From positions 59,048-123,047 of the forward strand of contig CAYRUD010000010.1 in assembly GCA_964427425.1 (NCBI GenBank): DNA of 64,000 nt. Reading direction: 5' to 3'. This stretch comes from CAYRUD01 sp964427425 (GTDB taxonomy: Bacteria > Chlamydiota > Chlamydiia > Chlamydiales > FEN-1388). Numbering within the stretch: position 1 is the stretch's first letter; every line of letters begins with the position of its first letter. Shown one piece after another: positions 7,110-15,609 of this stretch. The notes beneath the pieces were generated by a model that saw nothing but the letters and a program-made list of their open reading frames with translations, was not told where the DNA came from and ran no database searches. The position numbers and the translations under genes are program-made.

Positions 7110-9131
7110 TTACTTTTTTGCATTCCATTTAGTATTGTTTAGGTTAATACCTGTTGCAAGCTTAACAAGAGCTTGTATGGCTTCTTTGGACGCAGTTTTT
7201 TCGAAACTAATGTCAACATGCGCAAAATTCATGCAGATGTTTTTAAGCGATGTGTCTTCAAGTGCAGTAGAGTGTTCGATTGCTTTATTGCATATTTTTT
7301 CGAAGTTGTCGTAATTGAGTAGTTCTTTTAATTTTTCTATAAGACTGCCTATGCGATTATTTAAAGCGGATTCGGTATTCTCAAAGGTTGTGTAATTTGT
7401 CCTGGGTTTCTTGCCTCGATTGGCGTATATGAAAACCATGAGATCGAGATAATCAAGGATCTCATCTAAGTCATCAGGAGCTAGATGTTTCTCAATAACA
7501 TCAGGTTGTTTTTGAATGAATCCAAAACACTTACGTCCGATTGATTTCTCTTGTACAGATAGCCCGAAGCTTGCCATTTTCCAAAAAGATTCATTATTCA
7601 ACCTGTTCTCTGAGAAAAGGCTGGTAATGATAGCCTTGTATATGAATGGCAAGGCGGTATCGTTTTCTAAGTCGACAATATGGACATATGCAAATCGGGC
7701 AAGAGAGAGAAGTTCGTCGAAGGAATATTTGTCGAAAGCATCGTCATTAAAGCTACAGTTTCTTGGGGCATACGGAACCGCTGTATATAAGCTTTGTATG
7801 AATAGCTCAAAGAGTTCATGAGATACGCATATATCTGATTCTGAGAGATGATACTCGAATATATCTTCCTTTTTGCTTTCAACAAACTCTCCACAGAGAA
7901 GAGATGAGAAATATTGAGATTGAGTAGCTAGAATGATTTTATGGAGTGGGAATTCTTCGCCTGTAGGAAGCTTGATAACCATGTCTATAAATTTCTTTTG
8001 CTTGCGTAAGGAGTTGTGCTTTTCCATCTCCCACATAACGAAGCTCGCCTCTTCTGGAGTTTCAAGCGCGTCTGATGTATTTAATTGTTGTAGAGTGCTC
8101 ACGATCTGTGCCCAAACATCGCTCTCAAATTGGCTAACAAGTGTTTGTTTCCATTTTGGATGTGTCTTAAGAAGAAGATCGCATTGATTTTTTAAAATAG
8201 GATCTTTTACCTTGAGAGCATGAGAAATAATATCCCTAAAAGTCTCCTTATTGATACGCCGTAATAACTCGTGAGAACATTGATATTTAAGGTAAGGGTG
8301 TTCTGTGTCATGTGCAATCTGGCTAAGTCCTATTACATCTTGAGTAGACTCTTGAGTGAAGTCAAGTGTATGGACGTAGAGGAGCTCTAGGTATTTCTCA
8401 AAAATATCAGGCTGGCCAGTGAAGTGTGTAAATGAGAGTTGGAGTGTTTCTTGATTATCGTTTGTATTGATGAGACTCTCAAAATATGAGGAGTTGGACG
8501 CGAGTATTAATTTATGCGCATTGAATACGTGTCCGCTGGGCAATGTAAGCTTAATATCTGTGAGTTTATCTCGTTTACGAAGCTCATTCCTCATATAACA
8601 TGTCTTATCTTCATGTGGGGAAAAATACTCTTCATAATCATCAATGGGGCGAAGGTTGGGAAAGAAATTTGCATTATCTATTTCAAATGAGCAACGCAAG
8701 GCTATTGAATCACTTAGTGAAGCGGTAATTTTTTCCGAGTTCTTTTGAATAAAATCAGTATGAGTTGGATTCTGAAGCGCTTGAGTTAATTCTTGGAAGT
8801 CGTTTGATGTGAGTTTTGTCTTAACTCCATAGAATTTTAGTAATACCTTTTGCAAAGCGCTGATAAATACTACGTTATTATGGATATCGCCCTTTGTTAT
8901 GCGATCTAATTTACGAAGATTAAGTGTGATATTTTTTTTTCTACATCCTTTATCAGCGATTTCTTTAAGTTGCGGTATCAACGAGTTATTAATAACTCTA
9001 TCATAAAGATTAAACAGCTGATTTTTAGTTTCTTCGCTTGAGAGAAACTGTGTTTTATCAAGACCTTCATCGCTAAGAATTTTAAAAAACGACTGATCTG
9101 TAAAAATGGTGAGGGGTTCTCTATATATCAT
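7110..9131 (-). CDS. Eukaryote-like protein with two BTB/POZ domains
   Basis: The 673-residue protein carries two BTB/POZ domains, a fold that in eukaryotes homodimerises and recruits substrates to Cullin-3 ubiquitin ligases. The first, about residues 188-260, has the core TDIKLTLPSG.VFNAHKLIL followed by SSYFESL; the second, about 378-460, has MVIKLPTGEEFPLHKIIL followed by SQYFSSL. Helical segments after each resemble BACK-type extensions. The N-terminal 180 residues are helical and unassigned. There is no signal peptide or membrane segment, so if exported it would need a host-directed secretion system, as inferred for BTB proteins of Protochlamydia and Neochlamydia. The start is ATG 9131, with a palindrome about 45 bases upstream. 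It is monocistronic, convergent with brnQ. Confidence 0.85.
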   Translation of the reverse strand: MIYREPLTIFTDQSFFKILSDEGLDKTQFLSSEETKNQLFNLYDRVINNSLIPQLKEIADKGCRKKNITLNLRKLDRITKGDIHNNVVFISALQKVLLKFYGVKTKLTSNDFQELTQALQNPTHTDFIQKNSEKITASLSDSIALRCSFEIDNANFFPNLRPIDDYEEYFSPHEDKTCYMRNELRKRDKLTDIKLTLPSGHVFNAHKLILASNSSYFESLINTNDNQETLQLSFTHFTGQPDIFEKYLELLYVHTLDFTQESTQDVIGLSQIAHDTEHPYLKYQCSHELLRRINKETFRDIISHALKVKDPILKNQCDLLLKTHPKWKQTLVSQFESDVWAQIVSTLQQLNTSDALETPEEASFVMWEMEKHNSLRKQKKFIDMVIKLPTGEEFPLHKIILATQSQYFSSLLCGEFVESKKEDIFEYHLSESDICVSHELFELFIQSLYTAVPYAPRNCSFNDDAFDKYSFDELLSLARFAYVHIVDLENDTALPFIYKAIITSLFSENRLNNESFWKMASFGLSVQEKSIGRKCFGFIQKQPDVIEKHLAPDDLDEILDYLDLMVFIYANRGKKPRTNYTTFENTESALNNRIGSLIEKLKELLNYDNFEKICNKAIEHSTALEDTSLKNICMNFAHVDISFEKTASKEAIQALVKLATGINLNNTKWNAKK

Positions 9132-9425
9132 AAATAATATGTCAGTCCTATGTCTATTAAGGTGAGTAGTTGTCGGTTAATATTAACTAAGAGACGCGGC
9201 TCATGTGTTTGGAATTAGTGTAAGGATATGTTCTGTTTTAGAGTAATCTGAATACTGGAGCAGTTCTTGGGACATTACCTTCTCTCTTTAGTGGCTGCGA
9301 CAGACATTAAGAGGTATGAGGGTATGGCTACTTGAATTCAGCTCATGACAATAGAAGGGCGTGAAAGGGTTTTAATCTTTTTGGGGACGCTCTAGTTTAA
9401 GAAGTAATTATTTGTTCTTTGCGTT
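9132..9425. other. Intergenic region between the BTB gene and potD
   Basis: About 290 bases hold no open frame of note. The right half follows the end of potD and shows no clear terminator; the left half contains the probable promoter region of the minus-strand BTB gene including a 12-base palindrome. Confidence 0.5.
9176..9187. promoter_or_regulatory. AT-rich palindrome upstream of the BTB gene
   Basis: GTTAATATTAAC is a perfect 12-base palindrome 45 bases upstream of the BTB start codon. A related interrupted palindrome precedes the membrane-protein gene at 20332. It may be a regulator binding site; chance in AT-rich DNA cannot be excluded. Confidence 0.3.
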
Positions 9426-10475
9426 TTACAGCCTTCCGATCTTGATGTCATCCCATGCCTTTACATACTCGGCTTGAGCTTCATCTATGGGTTTTATGCA
9501 CTCAAATTGAATGGATGGATCATCTTCTGGATAGAGAACAGATGATCTGGCGAGTTCTCCTGGGAGAAGCTCTCGGGCCCCGAGATTAGGCGATCGAGCG
9601 CAGGTGAATTGGATGTTTTCCGCGGCAATAGATGGATCGAGCAAATAGTTAATAAATTGATGAGCGAGATCGATTTGATGAGAGGATGCCATAATAGCCG
9701 CATAATCGACGGCGACTAAGCTTCCCTCGTGCGGGTAGGAGAATGTGACAGCAGGATTATCATTCATTACTTGAAGACAGTCGCCGCTGTAGCCGTGGAC
9801 GACTAAATACTCGCCGCCCGCGATCCCATTCTTATATTGCTCGCTTTCAAATTTAGCGAGGTTGGGGCGCCACTCTTTAATAATCAGCTCTTTCGCTTTT
9901 TGAATCTCGGAGGATTGCGTGCTGTTCGCGCTATATCCAAGCGTTCTGAGAGCGACTCCAATTGTCTCTCTCATGTCATTTAAAAGGGTCATTCTGCCCT
10001 TATACTTCTGCGTAGTGAATATATTCCAAGAAAGCGGCTTTGAGGGTAGTCGATCATTTCTCCAAGCGATTCCTGAAAACGACATGAAGTATGGAGCTCC
10101 ATACTTTGTTGTTGGAAGCCCTATGCGCTTTTCTAAGAAAGCTGTATCGATATGCTTTGCGTTGGGCACTTTGCCAGCTTCCAACTCATGAAGCATGCCG
10201 CGTCGAGACATGAGTTCGAGGAAATAGTTGCTAGGAAAAACGATATCGTAGCCAGAAGCTCCGAGCATCAGTTTGGTATACATGGCTTCGTTTGAGTCGT
10301 AGGTGTCGACAACAACCCAGCAATCGTGTTCTCTTTGAAAGCGCTCGATGATCTCGGGCTTTATGTAGTCGCTCCAGGTATAGACATAAAGCGTCTTGGT
10401 GCTATGGAGCGTGTTGTAGGCTAAAGCTGTAAGAATTAAGAGAGCGATGATAAGAAGAAGTGCTACGCGTTTCAT
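9426..10475 (-). CDS. potD: Spermidine/putrescine ABC transporter, periplasmic binding protein PotD
   Basis: PotD captures polyamines and delivers them to the PotBC permease. The 349-residue protein starts with a basic, hydrophobic segment (about residues 1-24) acting as signal peptide or membrane anchor; I see no lipobox cysteine. The mature N terminus reads LYVYTWSDYIKPEIIERF, followed by the DTYDSNEAMYTKL block, both diagnostic of PotD/PotF binding proteins. It is the last gene of the potABCD operon; its ATG overlaps the potC stop by four bases (ATGA), which implies translational coupling. Polyamine import fits dependence on the host. Substrate choice between spermidine and putrescine cannot be decided by eye. 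Confidence 0.92.
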   Translation of the reverse strand: MKRVALLLIIALLILTALAYNTLHSTKTLYVYTWSDYIKPEIIERFQREHDCWVVVDTYDSNEAMYTKLMLGASGYDIVFPSNYFLELMSRRGMLHELEAGKVPNAKHIDTAFLEKRIGLPTTKYGAPYFMSFSGIAWRNDRLPSKPLSWNIFTTQKYKGRMTLLNDMRETIGVALRTLGYSANSTQSSEIQKAKELIIKEWRPNLAKFESEQYKNGIAGGEYLVVHGYSGDCLQVMNDNPAVTFSYPHEGSLVAVDYAAIMASSHQIDLAHQFINYLLDPSIAAENIQFTCARSPNLGARELLPGELARSSVLYPEDDPSIQFECIKPIDEAQAEYVKAWDDIKIGRL

Positions 10476-11251
10476 CGAACAGCAGTATCCTTTGTCAAAT
10501 GGTATGAAGAGAGGGTCATTAACCCAGTAAATCCAAGGAGTACAGTCGAAAGAGCGTTTATGACAGGAGGAGAGCCAAATTTCATCATGCTATAAACGTA
10601 AATTGGCAATGTAGTCGCTCCAGGCCCGACAACGAAGAAGGTAATGACGAAATCATCTAACGAGAGGGTAAAAGCCAATAAAAAGCCTGAAACAAGCGAC
10701 GGCATGATGTAGGGGAGAAGGATATGAGTAAATACCTGCCTCGATGATGCTCCTAAATCTTTAGCTGCCTCTAGAATTGAATTATCTAATGTCTCTAGTC
10801 GTGATTTGATAATCATTGTCACATAGCTAATCGAGAAAGTCGTGTGCGCTAAAAAGACTGTGAAGAGACTGAGCTTGATATTGAGAAAGACAAATAAAAC
10901 CAGAAGGCTCATCCCCATAAGGATGTCAGGGATAAAGAGCGGAACGACAATAAGGCCCATATGAGCGTTCTGAAGACGCGACTTATATGTATAAAGGCTA
11001 AGCGCTGCGGCAGTAGAAATGAGAGTCGCTACAAAAGAAGATGTCGACGCCGCGATGAGCGAGTTTGTCAGAGCATTCCAAATGGCGGGCTCCTTAAAGA
11101 GGCGAGAGTACCATTCTAGAGAAAAGCCTTCCCAGCTTCCACCGAATCGAGAAGCATTAAACGACATAATCGCTAAGACAATAATCGGTATATAGAGAAG
11201 GGCGATGACTGACCAAAAAATGGAGCGGCATAGGCGCGATCGCTTAATCAT
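10472..11251 (-). CDS. potC: Spermidine/putrescine ABC transporter permease PotC
   Basis: This 259-residue inner membrane permease has six hydrophobic helices and the cytoplasmic EAA loop (EAAKDLGASSRQVFTHILLP) that docks onto the PotA ATPase. The opening block with YIPIIVLAIMSFN and the later FTLSLDDFVITFFVVGPG segment are characteristic of PotC. It lies 25 bases after potB and overlaps potD by four bases, within the operon potA-potB-potC-potD on the minus strand. The ATG 11251 start has a weak purine-rich sequence ahead. Length agrees with E. coli PotC (264). Confidence 0.93.
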   Translation of the reverse strand: MIKRSRLCRSIFWSVIALLYIPIIVLAIMSFNASRFGGSWEGFSLEWYSRLFKEPAIWNALTNSLIAASTSSFVATLISTAAALSLYTYKSRLQNAHMGLIVVPLFIPDILMGMSLLVLFVFLNIKLSLFTVFLAHTTFSISYVTMIIKSRLETLDNSILEAAKDLGASSRQVFTHILLPYIMPSLVSGFLLAFTLSLDDFVITFFVVGPGATTLPIYVYSMMKFGSPPVINALSTVLLGFTGLMTLSSYHLTKDTAVR

Positions 11252-11276
11252 ATCTCTGTAAGACCACTCCTCTTTA

Positions 11277-12170
11277 TTACAATTTCTTTTCTGTGTCGCT
11301 CGTCGTAGGCCCTTTTAAGAGCTGCATGATGTAGACGAGAACTCCGAGAATGCACGCGAGCATCACTGAGTAGCTTGAGGCTTCAGGCATATTTCTATCG
11401 ACAAACACTTTCTGTGCGATTTTGTTTCCAAGCATCTCTGAGTCAACTCCTCCGATGACGTCTGGGATGATATAGGCGCCGGCGACCGGGATGAGAACCA
11501 TAATGCTCGCGGTGACCAGAGCGCTTCTCATTGACGGAATAAATATCTGGAAGAAAGCGCGTGTACGTGAGGCTCCTAAGTCCAAGGCAGCTTCGATGAG
11601 CTGAAAATCAAATTTTGAGGCTTGTGTGTAAAGCGGCAAAATCGCGAATGGCAGGTATGAGTACACCATAACTGTTAAGACGGCGACGTTGTTGTAGAGA
11701 AGAGAGGTAGATTCGTCGATGATATGAAGGAAAACAAGAAGTGATTTGACAGTTCCTTCGGGATGTAAGAGTGTTTTCCACGCAAAAATGCGAACCAGAA
11801 AGCTGCTCCAAAATGGAAGGAGTATGAGAACTAAGAGCTTATGTTGCTTTGACTTCTGAAGCTGAGCCATGTAGTAGGCAACAGGAAGCGAGATGATAAG
11901 TGAAATTGATGTCGCGGCAAGCGACAGCCAGATTGTTCTAAAAGCCGTAACGTATGTTTCCCAGTCTTCAAAAACAGTGCATAGAGACGTTAAGCTGTAT
12001 TCAGGAAGAAGCGTTCCTTGGACAATATCGGGCTTTCTCGCGGCAAAGCTAATAACAATCAGCGTCGGCAGCACGAAGAAGATTGTTAGCCAAAGGATTG
12101 ATGGGGAAGAGATGAAAAGCTCTTGGCATTTCTTATACAAAGTCGGCTTTGGGTAATGCGGCTGTCCCAT
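11277..12170 (-). CDS. potB: Spermidine/putrescine ABC transporter permease PotB
   Basis: The second permease subunit, about 297 residues, has six transmembrane helices and the EAA motif EAALDLGASRTRAFFQIFIP. The segment ending in YIIPDVIGG is also typical of PotB. The frame can be opened at a TTG at 12182 that overlaps the potA stop, but ATG 12170 is preceded by TGAGGA at an appropriate distance, so I prefer that start. It pairs with PotC to make the channel and is energised by PotA. It is slightly longer than E. coli PotB (275) owing to the N terminus. Confidence 0.92.
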   Translation of the reverse strand: MGQPHYPKPTLYKKCQELFISSPSILWLTIFFVLPTLIVISFAARKPDIVQGTLLPEYSLTSLCTVFEDWETYVTAFRTIWLSLAATSISLIISLPVAYYMAQLQKSKQHKLLVLILLPFWSSFLVRIFAWKTLLHPEGTVKSLLVFLHIIDESTSLLYNNVAVLTVMVYSYLPFAILPLYTQASKFDFQLIEAALDLGASRTRAFFQIFIPSMRSALVTASIMVLIPVAGAYIIPDVIGGVDSEMLGNKIAQKVFVDRNMPEASSYSVMLACILGVLVYIMQLLKGPTTSDTEKKL

Positions 12171-12178
12171 TTTTGTCC

Positions 12179-13447
12179 TCAACGCTCCTCAACTGAAGAG
12201 ATATGAGACACATCCTTTGCATCCTCTCCACTGACGGACGGAGACTCATCACCCGTCTCATTTGGCTTGTCAAGCTCTTGATCTGTTGCTTCAAAGGTCT
12301 CTTCAGTGCCTTCTGAAGGGTCTTCGATCATTCTTTCGTCTGATTCGTTATACCTCTCAAGTATGAAGCTGTCGTCCGCATGCCACCAAACCCACACTGT
12401 ATCTTTCCATTGGATTGCGCGCATATCGAGAAGAAAGCGGCTGTGCTGTTGAGTGACTCCGAGCCTGTGTCCCTGGATGCTTACCCAATACTTCGTGTGA
12501 TCGCCTTTGTAGACAACGTCTTCTACGACGCCCTGGAGGCAGTTATAGTATTCATGTTTAAGTTCTGGTTTTTCTACTGAAATCTGAAGTTTTTCTGGGC
12601 GCACGCTTAAATGAACTAACTCGCCAACAGATAGCTTTTTATCGTTGAAGCAGAGAACAGAAGGAAAATCTTCGATCTTTAGACGGCTATACTCTTTTGT
12701 GACTCGGGAGCTGACAACACCATCGAGAAAGTTTGTGTCTCCAATAAAGGCTGCGACAAAACTACTCTTTGGCGACTCATAGAGCTCACTTGGTTTTCCT
12801 ATCTGCTCTATTTTTCCTTTGTGGAAAACAGCGATCTGATCACTGACTGCCATAGCTTCAGTCTGATCGTGTGTAATGAAGATAAAGGTAATGCCAACTT
12901 CGTCATGGATAATATCGAGCTCAATCAACATCTTTTGACGCAGTTTGAGATCGAGAGCGGAAAGGGGTTCGTCAAGAAGAAGTACTTTAGGCTTGTTGAC
13001 TAAAGCTCGGGCGATCGCAACTCTCTGTTTCTGTCCACCGCTTATTTGATGAGGCATTTTGTCAGCGTGAGCTTCCATCTGAATCAAATCGAGCATAGCA
13101 TCGACATCTTTTTTGATTCGATCTGGATCGCGTTTGGCCATTTTAAGCCCAAAGGCAATATTCTCCCTGACACTCATATGTGGAAAGAGAGCGTAGTTTT
13201 GAAATACGGTGTTGACGGGGCGTTTATTTGGCAAAAGATTGGTGATATCAACGCCATCAATTAAAATACGTCCTGAGTCGGGTCGTTCAAACCCAGCAAC
13301 AAGTCTTAAAAGGGTCGTTTTTCCGCAACCGCTCGGTCCGAGAATAGAAAAAAATGAACCGCCAGGGACAATGAAAGATGCGTTGTCTACCGCAACGGTT
13401 GAATCAAAGCGCTTAGAAACACAGTCAAATTCAACTGAAGCGGCCAT
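12179..13447 (-). CDS. potA: Spermidine/putrescine ABC transporter ATPase PotA
   Basis: This 422-residue ATPase energises PotBC. It has Walker A GPSGCGKTT near residue 39, the Q-loop segment VFQNYALFPHMSV, the signature ISGGQKQRVAIARAL, Walker B LLLDEPLSALD and the switch FITHDQTEA, followed by a TOBE domain (about residues 290-370). It is the first gene of potABCD on the minus strand; an AT-rich gap of about 250 bases upstream should hold the operon promoter. Unusually, the C terminus carries a strongly acidic tail of about 55 residues, rich in Glu, Asp, Ser and Thr, not found in E. coli PotA (378 residues). The tail's role is unknown. Confidence 0.95.
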   Translation of the reverse strand: MAASVEFDCVSKRFDSTVAVDNASFIVPGGSFFSILGPSGCGKTTLLRLVAGFERPDSGRILIDGVDITNLLPNKRPVNTVFQNYALFPHMSVRENIAFGLKMAKRDPDRIKKDVDAMLDLIQMEAHADKMPHQISGGQKQRVAIARALVNKPKVLLLDEPLSALDLKLRQKMLIELDIIHDEVGITFIFITHDQTEAMAVSDQIAVFHKGKIEQIGKPSELYESPKSSFVAAFIGDTNFLDGVVSSRVTKEYSRLKIEDFPSVLCFNDKKLSVGELVHLSVRPEKLQISVEKPELKHEYYNCLQGVVEDVVYKGDHTKYWVSIQGHRLGVTQQHSRFLLDMRAIQWKDTVWVWWHADDSFILERYNESDERMIEDPSEGTEETFEATDQELDKPNETGDESPSVSGEDAKDVSHISSVEER

Positions 13448-13699
13448 CTATAATGCATCCTTAAGTTGAACAGGATCAGATATTTATAATTAAATAATGA
13501 GGAGAATAATAGTAGCATATTTTTCTTCCTCATTGCAATTCACAAATTGCAAATTTCTGAAGGATTGTTTTTGTGACTTTTAGTAACAAAATCACCCAAT
13601 CAGGGAAGTATATATTGATGCAATATATCAGCAAAGAAAAGCTTCGTATTTGATGAAACTTTTCTCACTTAGTTGGAGTTTGTGGATTTAGAGCTTTTT

Positions 13700-15253
13700 T
13701 TACAGGCTCATTGCAGGGCTTTGTGTTTCAAAATCAGTGAGATTATCAGATGAAGGTATATCGTCGTATTGGTAGGGCGCTGAAGTGTCTGTATATTCTT
13801 CATCAATGCTTTCAATTTGATCGCTTACTTCTTCAAACGAACAGGGTGTGCTCAGAGTAATTTCAGGCAGCTCTTCAGTATTGATGCTTTCAGCCGTCTC
13901 AATCTCTTCCTCAGCGAGTATTTCTGATGGCCTTTCATCTTCTCTCATTCGCTTTTGTCTTAAGTGAAGGTATGCGCAGAGTATAAATAATGCCATGCAG
14001 CCAGTACCTGTCGCTACGCTAAATGAGGTTGCGGTCGCATAGGGACTTTCGATAAAAAGAGCGCTAATCCCAAGACCGATAGCCTCAGCAAATGATTCAA
14101 TAATCGCTCTAGCTTGACGCTGCGTCGTAATCGGCAATGTTGACAGGACGTTCATCATATTGCTTTGAACAACAACTGGATAGAGGCTTTCGACAATGAG
14201 GAGGGATCCTACTGCCATAAAGATCGATGGGCCTTGCATATATACATTGGGGTTAATGGAAGAGAATAAATAGCCGCCAGTATGTGCAAATAACATGGCA
14301 ACAACCCCAGCTGACATAAGTCCAATCGGGCTTAAGCGAACGCTGAACCATATAGTCGTCGATAGAAGAGCTAAGAGATTACCTAAACCAAAGAGGGTTA
14401 AGAACTGACCGAGAAGGACTGATGAAGATAGGCTTTCATTTTCAGAGAGGAAAGTCGATTCAAAGTTTGCTATAACTGAATATTCAGTAGAGCTTGCAAG
14501 CACATTTAATAAAACACTTCCAAAGATTAAGAAGAGTGTTGAGCGAGAAAAGCTTCTTGATCGATGGGATGTGATAATATGTCTTTTCTGGCTTTTGCTT
14601 TCTTCATTTGTCTCATGGCTTGCATGTTGTTTTCTCGTCGCGGCCTTTGGATGGCATAAATTCGCTAAAAACCAGACGATAAAGCTGAGAAGGCCAATTA
14701 TCGGAATAAAGCTTGATGATCCTATGAGCTCCAGCTGATTAAAAATGACACCAGAAGTTGCCACACCGAGGTATCCAGCAGTCAAAAGAAGTGTAAAAGT
14801 TTTTTTGGATATACACAATACGGGGTCGTAAGGGTCGTACATCATCCAGAATGTAAGGAGAGTGACACTAGAGTATACATGGCCCATCACTTTGAGTGAA
14901 AATATTCCCAAAGGCGCTGATGAGATACCTAATTGCATCTCGATGAATCCTAGAAGAAGAAAAAAAGTCCAAGAATGTTGCTGCAAACGGATAAAGATCC
15001 TTTCAGGGGATTTCGTTTTTCGAAAATATGCTATAAGAAGACCTGAAAGAATCAAAAAGCATCCAATAATGCTATATGCTGAAGTCAGCTGCTTGGCGCC
15101 GATATGAGCCGCAAAATCAACGTCTGTGATTTTCCATGCGAGCGTGGATGCGAGGGATACGGCGAAGGCAAGTATAAGTGGGAGGTGGCCAACTGTTGGC
15201 GTTGTCGTTTGTGTATCAGAGAACTGGAAGGAGCGAGGTATTGGTCTATTCAT
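13700..15253 (-). CDS. Twelve-TM transporter, NTT/MFS-like
   Basis: The protein, about 517 residues, has about twelve hydrophobic segments between residues 25 and 420, separated in the middle by a basic cytoplasmic loop around residues 200-225. The general shape and segments such as KQLTSAYSIIGCFLILSG resemble MFS-fold carriers of the chlamydial nucleotide transporter (NTT) superfamily, but I cannot find the diagnostic NTT residues, so the substrate is unknown. The C terminus is an acidic, Ser/Thr-rich tail of about 80 residues with several Glu/Asp/Ile clusters. I chose ATG 15253, two bases after the stop of a small acidic open frame, over the TTG at 15259; the purine-rich GAAGAAGAGGG ahead provides the ribosome site. 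No export signal apart from the membrane helices. Confidence 0.6.
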   Translation of the reverse strand: MNRPIPRSFQFSDTQTTTPTVGHLPLILAFAVSLASTLAWKITDVDFAAHIGAKQLTSAYSIIGCFLILSGLLIAYFRKTKSPERIFIRLQQHSWTFFLLLGFIEMQLGISSAPLGIFSLKVMGHVYSSVTLLTFWMMYDPYDPVLCISKKTFTLLLTAGYLGVATSGVIFNQLELIGSSSFIPIIGLLSFIVWFLANLCHPKAATRKQHASHETNEESKSQKRHIITSHRSRSFSRSTLFLIFGSVLLNVLASSTEYSVIANFESTFLSENESLSSSVLLGQFLTLFGLGNLLALLSTTIWFSVRLSPIGLMSAGVVAMLFAHTGGYLFSSINPNVYMQGPSIFMAVGSLLIVESLYPVVVQSNMMNVLSTLPITTQRQARAIIESFAEAIGLGISALFIESPYATATSFSVATGTGCMALFILCAYLHLRQKRMREDERPSEILAEEEIETAESINTEELPEITLSTPCSFEEVSDQIESIDEEYTDTSAPYQYDDIPSSDNLTDFETQSPAMSL

Positions 15254-15255
15254 AC

Positions 15256-15378
15256 TCAACCCTCTTCTTCATCGTACGACAAAACGGGAGAAGAAGATGA
15301 TACATGAGCATGAGTAAGTGATATAATCGGCCAGTCGTCAGGTTCATCAATGCTTTCAAAAGGCTCGGTTTCTTTCAC
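15256..15378 (-). CDS. Possible 40-residue acidic small protein coupled to the transporter gene
   Basis: A GTG-initiated frame encodes 40 residues, rich in Glu, Asp, Ser and Pro, with the segment SIDEPDDWPII in the middle and ending SYDEEEG. It stops two bases before the transporter ATG, an arrangement that suggests translational coupling, and the transporter's own ribosome site lies inside its last codons. Purine-rich GAAAGG and AGGAAG precede the GTG. Its composition resembles the acidic tail of the downstream transporter (SIDEEYTD). It is not recognised in any family and could be a regulatory leader peptide, a small partner protein, or a chance frame. Confidence 0.35.
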   Translation of the reverse strand: MKETEPFESIDEPDDWPIISLTHAHVSSSSPVLSYDEEEG

Positions 15379-15422
15379 TATCTTCCTTTCTACTCCTCAA
15401 CAGTAGATTATTTAGAAAGTTG

Positions 15423-15443
15423 CTTCTCATAATTAATGAGAAG
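15423..15443. promoter_or_regulatory. Palindrome upstream of the small ORF/transporter unit
   Basis: CTTCTCAT at 15423-15430 and ATGAGAAG at 15436-15443 form perfect 8-base arms around a five-base centre, 45 bases upstream of the GTG of the small acidic frame. It could be an operator for the minus-strand transporter unit or for the divergent trxB gene. Confidence 0.3.
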
Positions 15444-15609
15444 ATGATGTGAAGTGGTAGCCAATTGACTCTTGGCAACAAGCTTACATCCAATAATACC
15501 CCTTTCTTAAAAAGGTCTTTATTTTTTATCATTTCCTTTCTTAGAAAAAATAGCTTCAATCAGGCAAGATAGCAAAAATTAGAGAACATGAATGAAAGAG
15601 TAGAGATAT

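Noticed and set aside
15356..15559. Minus-strand 67-codon frame upstream of the transporter
   Set aside because: Very basic, hydrophobic, no ribosome site, and crosses the palindrome; overlaps the better-supported acidic frame.
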